Below, piece by piece: positions 60,054-64,000 of a stretch of DNA of 64,000 nucleotides (position 1 is its first letter; each line of letters opens with the position of its first letter). Position numbers and translations under genes: made by a program. The DNA lies in assembly GCF_001613305.1 (NCBI RefSeq), contig NZ_BDCC01000032.1, positions 1-64,000 on the forward strand, read 5' to 3'. The stretch is from Nocardia vaccinii NBRC 15922. GTDB lineage: Bacteria > Actinomycetota > Actinomycetes > Mycobacteriales > Mycobacteriaceae. The notes beneath the pieces were generated by a model. That model did not search any database. It had not been told where the DNA came from and was given only the letters and a program-made list of their open reading frames with translations.

Positions 60054-60133
60054 CTCAGCGCCGCCTGCGGCGCCGGTGATCCGGCACCGCGCGCGGATCA
60101 ATCCGGCGAACCGCGTCGTGAAGCAGGGCGCGC

Positions 60134-60733
60134 TCAGACTGATGATGCTCGCGCCCAGGTGATCTGCTCGATGCTATGCCTGTCTCGGCTGGTGCCGGCT
60201 GAGACCAGCTCACCAGCCGTGTGGGCGGCGACCCCGAAAGCCGTCATCGACGTGACCTCCCAGTGCGACGGCACAGCAAATTCAGCGGCCACTGCTTCCC
60301 TGTCGAAGGCACGGAACTGATGCGCGTCCAGACCGATCGCGAGTCCTTGCACCGTCATATGGGCGACCGCCTGGCCGAGGTCATAGTGAGCAAACTCGGA
60401 ATACTCCCAGTCCGGCGTGCCCGAAATGTGGATTTGCGCAAGGTTGATCACCAGAAGCGATGCGGCAGGTGCCCAGGCCGAAGAGCTGCGGGCCAGATGA
60501 GGAACGATTCGAGAGTGCACGTCGTCGCCCCTCAGTCCCACCACGAACATCCACGGCTGGGAATTCCCGGCCGACGGCGCTTTCCGTGCCGCGTCGAGCA
60601 ACGTATCGAGTTGAGCGGGACCGACCACAGCGGACGGATCGAACCGGACAGGGCTGAATCTCCGAGCCAGTGCGGGGTGGAGCTCAGGGCGGGAAGACGT
60701 CTGACAAATAGTCACGAAGATACTTTCCGGCAT
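60134..60733 (-). CDS. Nitroreductase-family flavoprotein
   Basis: A 199-residue FMN-dependent NAD(P)H oxidoreductase. RRFSPVRFDPSAVV and ARKAPSAGNSQPWMFVVG are the FMN-binding N-terminal motifs, and GQAVAHMTVQGLAIGLD is the middle conserved region. It could reduce nitroaromatics, quinones or act as a reductase for other compounds. Convergent with the aldo/keto reductase and divergent from the MFS gene region. Substrate unknown. Confidence 0.88.
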   Translation of the reverse strand: MPESIFVTICQTSSRPELHPALARRFSPVRFDPSAVVGPAQLDTLLDAARKAPSAGNSQPWMFVVGLRGDDVHSRIVPHLARSSSAWAPAASLLVINLAQIHISGTPDWEYSEFAHYDLGQAVAHMTVQGLAIGLDAHQFRAFDREAVAAEFAVPSHWEVTSMTAFGVAAHTAGELVSAGTSRDRHSIEQITWARASSV

Positions 60734-61080
60734 CGGACTCCCCGCGCCAAGACAGGCCAGCGATGTCGGGCCTCATCGACGCCGAACTCGCCGCGCTCGG
60801 CCCCACCGGATATCGACGGCTGCGCGGCCGCGACACACGGTTCCGACGGCGGTATCGCGAGCAGCGCAATGCGCTGTTCGAGCGGGGACTCGGGAACTAT
60901 CGCGGTCAGTGCGTGGAGGTCAGGGATGAGGCGGGTCCGGGCGGTTGTACAGCAAAGCGTGAGCGAATCCCTCCGCCTCAGCTAGCACGGCCACACCTGA
61001 ATGTCCGCACAACTATTGGTTGTGCGACACGGGCATTCGGTTGTTTGCGTCATCTGCCTGCGGTGGACTTCGATCCTCTC
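60734..61080. other. Long gap upstream of the MFS gene
   Basis: About 350 bases. A rightward frame begins ahead of the MFS gene and reads SGLIDAELAALGPTGYRRLR and RYREQRNALFERGL, but it has no recognisable domain and seems to be chance extension. It probably contains promoters in both directions. Confidence 0.35.
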
Positions 61081-62361
61081 ATGGCATTCGGCACGACAGT
61101 GCTCCGACAGGGTAAGCAGCGACGATCGCTGGGCAGGGAGTTCCGGTGGCTCTGGGCCGCCTACGCGGCCAGCGCATACGGTTCCGGATTCGGGCTCGGG
61201 GCCTTTTCCATCATCGCGGTGCTGGCATTACACGCGGGCCCGACGGCGGTCTCCGCGCTGTCGGCAGTGGGCCTGGCCGTGGGCGCGGTGCTGGCGGTGC
61301 CGCTGGGCCCCTGGGTGGAGGCGCGCCGCAAGCGCCCGGTGATGATCGCGATGGACATCGGCCGGTTCGCGGCGCTGGCGAGCATCCCGGCCGCCTACGT
61401 CCTGGACGTCCTGACCTACGCCCAGGTGCTGGTGGTGTCGGTGCTGGTCGCCACTGCCAAGATCGCGTTCAACGCCGCCAGCGGCGCCTACCTGAAATCG
61501 CTCGTGCGCCGGGAGGATCTGATCGTCGCCACCGGGCGCTTCGAGGCGACCAACTGGAGCTCGGTCACCGTCGCGCCCCCGCTCGGCGGCGCGGCGATCG
61601 GAGTCTTCGGCCCGGTCGTCACGATCGCGGGCGACGCGATCAGTTATCTGTTGTCCGCGCTGGGCATTTCGGCGATCGGCGGAGGCGAGCCCCGTCCCGC
61701 GGCCGCGACCGCTCCCCGGATGCGCATGACGGATCTGCTGGACGGCTGGCGGCACATTCTGTCCCATCCGTCGCTGCGCCCGCTGCTGTTCAACTCGAAT
61801 CTGTGCAACGGGTTCATCATGGGCACCGAGCCTTTGATCGCGCTGCTCATGCTTCGCCAGCTGGGCTTCCCGCCCTGGCAGTACAGCCTCGCCTTCGCCG
61901 CGCCGTGCATCGGCGGGATCATCGGCGCCCGCAGCGCCGCCGCGCTGGCGGAGCGGTTCGGGCGGCACCGGGTCATGGTGGTCTCCGGTGCGCTGCGCTC
62001 GTGCTGGATCCTCGGCTGGGCGTTTGTGCAGCCCGGCTTCCCCGGGCTAGCGCTCGCGATCACCGTGCAGTTCGGCCTGGTCACCTCCTGCGGCGTCATG
62101 ATTCCCGTCTTCTCCGCCTACCGGCTCGAACAAACCCCGAAGGAAGTCGCGGCCCGTACCTTGTCGTCCTGGTCGGTGTCCAGCAACCTGACCATCGCCG
62201 CCCTGACGGTCGGGCTCGGCCTGCTCGCCACCGTTGTCGGCGTGCGCACCGCGATAGCGACCGCCGGGGTCGCCATGCTGTTCACACCACTGCTCCTGAT
62301 CCCCGTGCGGGCCACTCCGGCTCCGAACCCGGAGTCCGCGCCCGCGCCCAGCCGAAACTGA
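61081..62361 (+). CDS. MFS exporter of the EntS/MFS_3 type
   Basis: A 426-residue transporter with 12 predicted helices. It starts at ATG 61081; REFRWLWAAYAASAYGSGFG leads into helix 1. RRKRPVMIAMDIGRF is the loop motif and FEATNWSSVTVAPPLGGA lies in helix 5, as in macrolide and siderophore exporters of the MFS_3 group. It is convergent with the short threonyl-tRNA synthetase gene. Given that neighbour, export of an inhibitor of threonyl-tRNA synthetase is possible but speculative. Confidence 0.85.
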   Translation: MAFGTTVLRQGKQRRSLGREFRWLWAAYAASAYGSGFGLGAFSIIAVLALHAGPTAVSALSAVGLAVGAVLAVPLGPWVEARRKRPVMIAMDIGRFAALASIPAAYVLDVLTYAQVLVVSVLVATAKIAFNAASGAYLKSLVRREDLIVATGRFEATNWSSVTVAPPLGGAAIGVFGPVVTIAGDAISYLLSALGISAIGGGEPRPAAATAPRMRMTDLLDGWRHILSHPSLRPLLFNSNLCNGFIMGTEPLIALLMLRQLGFPPWQYSLAFAAPCIGGIIGARSAAALAERFGRHRVMVVSGALRSCWILGWAFVQPGFPGLALAITVQFGLVTSCGVMIPVFSAYRLEQTPKEVAARTLSSWSVSSNLTIAALTVGLGLLATVVGVRTAIATAGVAMLFTPLLLIPVRATPAPNPESAPAPSRN

Positions 62362-62419
62362 TGTTCACATACCCCATCTGATGCGGATTCGGCCTGGTCC
62401 AGGCCAACGGACGTCGGGC

Positions 62420-62452
62420 CTCGCGGGCGGCCCTGACCGATCCGCCCGCGAG
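62420..62452. terminator. Bidirectional hairpin between convergent genes
   Basis: CTCGCGGGCGG (62420-62430) pairs perfectly with CCGCCCGCGAG (62442-62452). No U tract. It lies between the MFS stop and the synthetase stop. Confidence 0.65.
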
Positions 62453-62464
62453 CACTGGCGAAGT

Positions 62465-63682
62465 TCAGTCGATCCACAAGCGTGTGTCGTGGGCCTGGAT
62501 CAGTTCTCGAATTCGGGCCACGGCGGCGGCGGTCGGTTGAGCGGGGAGCCGGCGACCGTCGCGCAGTCGTATCGCCACGTCACCGTTGGCGGCTTCGGTC
62601 CGGCCGAGAATGAACTGATATGGCGCCAGCCGGGTTTCGCGTACCCGCGCACCGAGGCTTCCTGCTTCGCTCTCGACCACCCGTGCGCGCAGGCCCGCGC
62701 TCAGGCAGCGCTCGAGGAGTTGCTCGGCGTCAGGTTCCTGGACGGCGGAAACCGGCAGTATCACCGCCTGGACCGGGGCCAGCCAGGCCGGGAACGCCCC
62801 GCCGTGGTGCTCGATGAGGTGCGCGACCGCACGCTCGACACTGCCGATTATGCTGCGGTGCACCATGACCGGCCGATGCTTGGCTCCGTCGGCGCCGATG
62901 TAGCGCAGATCGAACTGTTCGGGTTGATGGAAGTCGACCTGCACGGTGGACAGGGTCGATTCGCGGCCCGCGTGATCACCGACCTGGATGTCGATTTTCG
63001 GGCCGTAGAACGCGGCCTCACCCTCGGCGGCCTCGTAAGGTATGCCGGACCGGTCGAGCACCTCGCTCAGAATCTTGCTCGCCTGCGCCCACATATCCGG
63101 TGCCGCAACGTATTTCCCGCTGGCGCTTGGCAGGGAGAGACGGCAGTGAGCGCCGGTGATTCCCATGGCCCGGTATGCGGAGCCGATCAGTGCCAGCGCG
63201 GCGGCAACTTCCTCGGCGACCTGGTCGAGAGTGCAGAAGATGTGCGCGTCGTTGAGTTGGATGCATCGCACTCGGGTCAAACCGCCGAGAACACCGGACA
63301 GTTCCGAGCGATACATCGCGCCGAGTTCGGCCATCCGCAGAGGCAGTTCGCGGTAACTGTGTGAGCGGGACCGGAACATCACCGCGTGGTGCGGGCAGAG
63401 GCTGGGACGCAGCACCACCTGCTCACCGCAGATGTCCATCGGCGGGTACATGTCGTCGTTGTAATGTGCCCAGTGGCCCGAGATTTCGTAGAGTTCTCGT
63501 TTGCCGAGCACCGGCGAGTACACGAGCTGATAGCCTGCCGCCCGCTCCGCGGCGCGGATGTACTCCTCGAGACTGTGGCGCACGATCGCACCGTCGGGCA
63601 GCCAGTACGGTAGTCCGGCCCCGATCAGTGGGTCGGTGTCGAACAGGCCGAGTTCTCGGCCCAGTTTTCGGTGGTCGTACAC
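62465..63682 (-). CDS. Short threonyl-tRNA synthetase lacking TGS and editing domains
   Basis: A 405-residue class II synthetase: catalytic core plus anticodon-binding domain only (bacterial ThrRS is normally ~640 residues or more). LGLFDTDPLIGAGLPYWLP is the ThrRS core start. Three zinc ligands are present: the Cys in RPSLCPHH, the His in LNDAHIFC and the His in VMVHRSIIGS. SYRELPLRMAELGAMYRSE holds the motif 2 Arg. The anticodon domain begins near PVQAVILPVS. It could charge tRNA-Thr without proofreading, so Ser mischarging would not be corrected. The GTG at 63682 has an AGGAG site seven bases away. Expression is controlled by the attenuator just upstream. Confidence 0.86.
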   Translation of the reverse strand: MYDHRKLGRELGLFDTDPLIGAGLPYWLPDGAIVRHSLEEYIRAAERAAGYQLVYSPVLGKRELYEISGHWAHYNDDMYPPMDICGEQVVLRPSLCPHHAVMFRSRSHSYRELPLRMAELGAMYRSELSGVLGGLTRVRCIQLNDAHIFCTLDQVAEEVAAALALIGSAYRAMGITGAHCRLSLPSASGKYVAAPDMWAQASKILSEVLDRSGIPYEAAEGEAAFYGPKIDIQVGDHAGRESTLSTVQVDFHQPEQFDLRYIGADGAKHRPVMVHRSIIGSVERAVAHLIEHHGGAFPAWLAPVQAVILPVSAVQEPDAEQLLERCLSAGLRARVVESEAGSLGARVRETRLAPYQFILGRTEAANGDVAIRLRDGRRLPAQPTAAAVARIRELIQAHDTRLWID

Positions 63683-63720
63683 GTGGGTCTCCTGGCATTC
63701 GTAGGCGGATGACCACACGC

Positions 63721-63748
63721 AAAAGCCCCGGGCATCCGCCCGGGGCTT
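63721..63748 (-). terminator. Attenuator terminator of the synthetase leader
   Basis: Reading leftward, AAGCCCCGGGC (63748-63738), a GGAT loop and GCCCGGGGCTT (63733-63723) form a perfect 11-bp stem followed by TTTT (63724-63721). It lies 15 bases after the leader-peptide stop and 38 bases before the synthetase start, so it ends transcription inside the leader unless it is prevented from forming. Confidence 0.85.
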
Positions 63749-63762
63749 CGATTGGAATGGAG

Positions 63763-63813
63763 TCAGCGCGCCGGGACGTCGTCCGGCGTCGTGGTGAAGT
63801 AAGCGCGCTGCAC
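63763..63813 (-). CDS. Threonine leader peptide (attenuation)
   Basis: A 16-residue peptide, VQRAYFTTTPDDVPAR, from the GTG at 63813 to TGA at 63763. It has three consecutive Thr codons (ACC ACG ACG, 63795-63787). Its start is seven bases after a TAGTCT -10 box, so it should be translated from a leaderless mRNA. CAGCGCGC (63810-63803) can pair with GCGCGCTG (63771-63764) across the Thr codons. This is the layout of ribosome-mediated attenuation: stalling at Thr codons when Thr-tRNA is low would open this hairpin and let the synthetase gene be transcribed. Confidence 0.8.
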   Translation of the reverse strand: MQRAYFTTTPDDVPAR

Positions 63814-63849
63814 GCCCAGCAGACTACCCCGCAAGCTTGCGGAGCACAA
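63814..63849 (-). promoter_or_regulatory. Promoter of the threonine leader
   Basis: TTGTGC (63849-63844) as -35, a 17-bp spacer and TAGTCT (63826-63821) as -10, then seven bases to the GTG of the leader peptide. Confidence 0.75.
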
Positions 63850-63867
63850 CGACGAGACCACGACCGA

Positions 63868-63898
63868 TCGTGAACGTCCCGGTGACGCACGTTCACGA
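63868..63898. promoter_or_regulatory. 10-bp inverted repeat upstream of the promoter
   Basis: TCGTGAACGT and ACGTTCACGA are perfect inverted arms of 10 bp with an 11-bp spacer. It ends 19 bases upstream of the -35 box. It may be an operator for the synthetase promoter or for a gene beyond the window. From 63899 to the window end no gene is supported. Confidence 0.55.
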
Positions 63899-64000
63899 GA
63901 TGCCTTGGGCCGCCGAGGTTTCCGCAGGCCGGATCGGTCTGGTCGCGTGTACGGGACAACTTCGACGTGTCGGGGTTCGCAATCGCCGACCTCATCGGTC

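Noticed and set aside
60763..61080. N-terminal extension of the MFS gene by 106 codons
   Set aside because: The extension has no membrane helix or known domain; the ATG at 61081 sits right before the first transmembrane segment.
1..64000. tRNA, rRNA or CRISPR arrays
   Set aside because: No cloverleaf with TTCGA-type arms in the right context, no rRNA signature and no evenly spaced repeats were found by eye.
63899..64000. Start of a rightward gene at the window end
   Set aside because: Too little sequence; no start codon with a ribosome site or leaderless box could be fixed.

Overview
The window is high-GC actinobacterial DNA, most like Nocardia or a close mycolic-acid relative. The evidence is a secreted antigen-85-type mycolyltransferase, a ChoD-type cholesterol oxidase, a DevR/DevS two-component pair, a cutinase-like gene, an F420-type luciferase-like oxidoreductase, several ECF/TetR/MarR/GntR regulators and frequent GTG/TTG starts. 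At least eight genes have a TANNNT box 6-7 bases before the start codon, which is the leaderless-mRNA arrangement common in this group. I found no rRNA, tRNA or CRISPR array.

Layout. 0-10 kb: cold-shock-domain protein, a short NfeD-like gene plus flotillin, two DHA2 drug exporters, an SDR, two TetR regulators (one divergent from its exporter across an inverted repeat) and a Na+/H+ antiporter with a C-terminal UBP zinc finger. 10-17.3 kb: a RodA-like peptidoglycan polymerase preceded by two tiny coupled ORFs, then a tightly overlapping leftward four-gene operon (SufS-like cysteine desulfurase, heavy-metal-domain protein, Y4yA-type PLP decarboxylase, SbnA-like synthase fused to rhodanese) that looks like an uncharacterised sulfur/amino-acid pathway. 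17.4-29.8 kb: DUF2599-like lipoprotein, double TerD protein, cholesterol oxidase, divergent LexA paralogue, mycolyltransferase, Tat-exported GH1 glycosidase, carboxylesterase, GT39 membrane glycosyltransferase, small secreted protein, alanine dehydrogenase. 30-41.5 kb: exporter, ECF41-type sigma factor with an FAD oxidoreductase, thioesterase, GntR, truncated cutinase, Lrp/AsnC, MarR with a deleted MFS pseudogene, DUF89 protein, SRPBCC plus LLM oxidoreductase.

41.7-49 kb: an MFS exporter fused to carboxypeptidase-regulatory-like repeats under a MarR repressor, then DevS, a flavin/PPOX-like protein and DevR with two small membrane proteins. 49.4-53.3 kb is a foreign cargo module: TetR, NTF2-like protein, NmrA-like reductase and alpha/beta hydrolase, controlled by twin perfect palindromes and flanked by broken resolvase and transposase genes of a Tn3-family element. 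53.6-62.4 kb: EthA-like monooxygenase, a second Tat GH1 glycosidase, BisC-type molybdoenzyme, aldo/keto reductase, nitroreductase and an MFS exporter.

The most striking element is at the right end. A short threonyl-tRNA synthetase without TGS and editing domains is preceded by a complete attenuator: a promoter, an apparently leaderless 16-residue leader peptide with three consecutive Thr codons, a competing hairpin and an 11-bp intrinsic terminator. The gene should therefore be switched on when charged tRNA-Thr is scarce. Start codons were chosen from Shine-Dalgarno or leaderless-promoter signals; functions come from motifs read by eye, without database searches.
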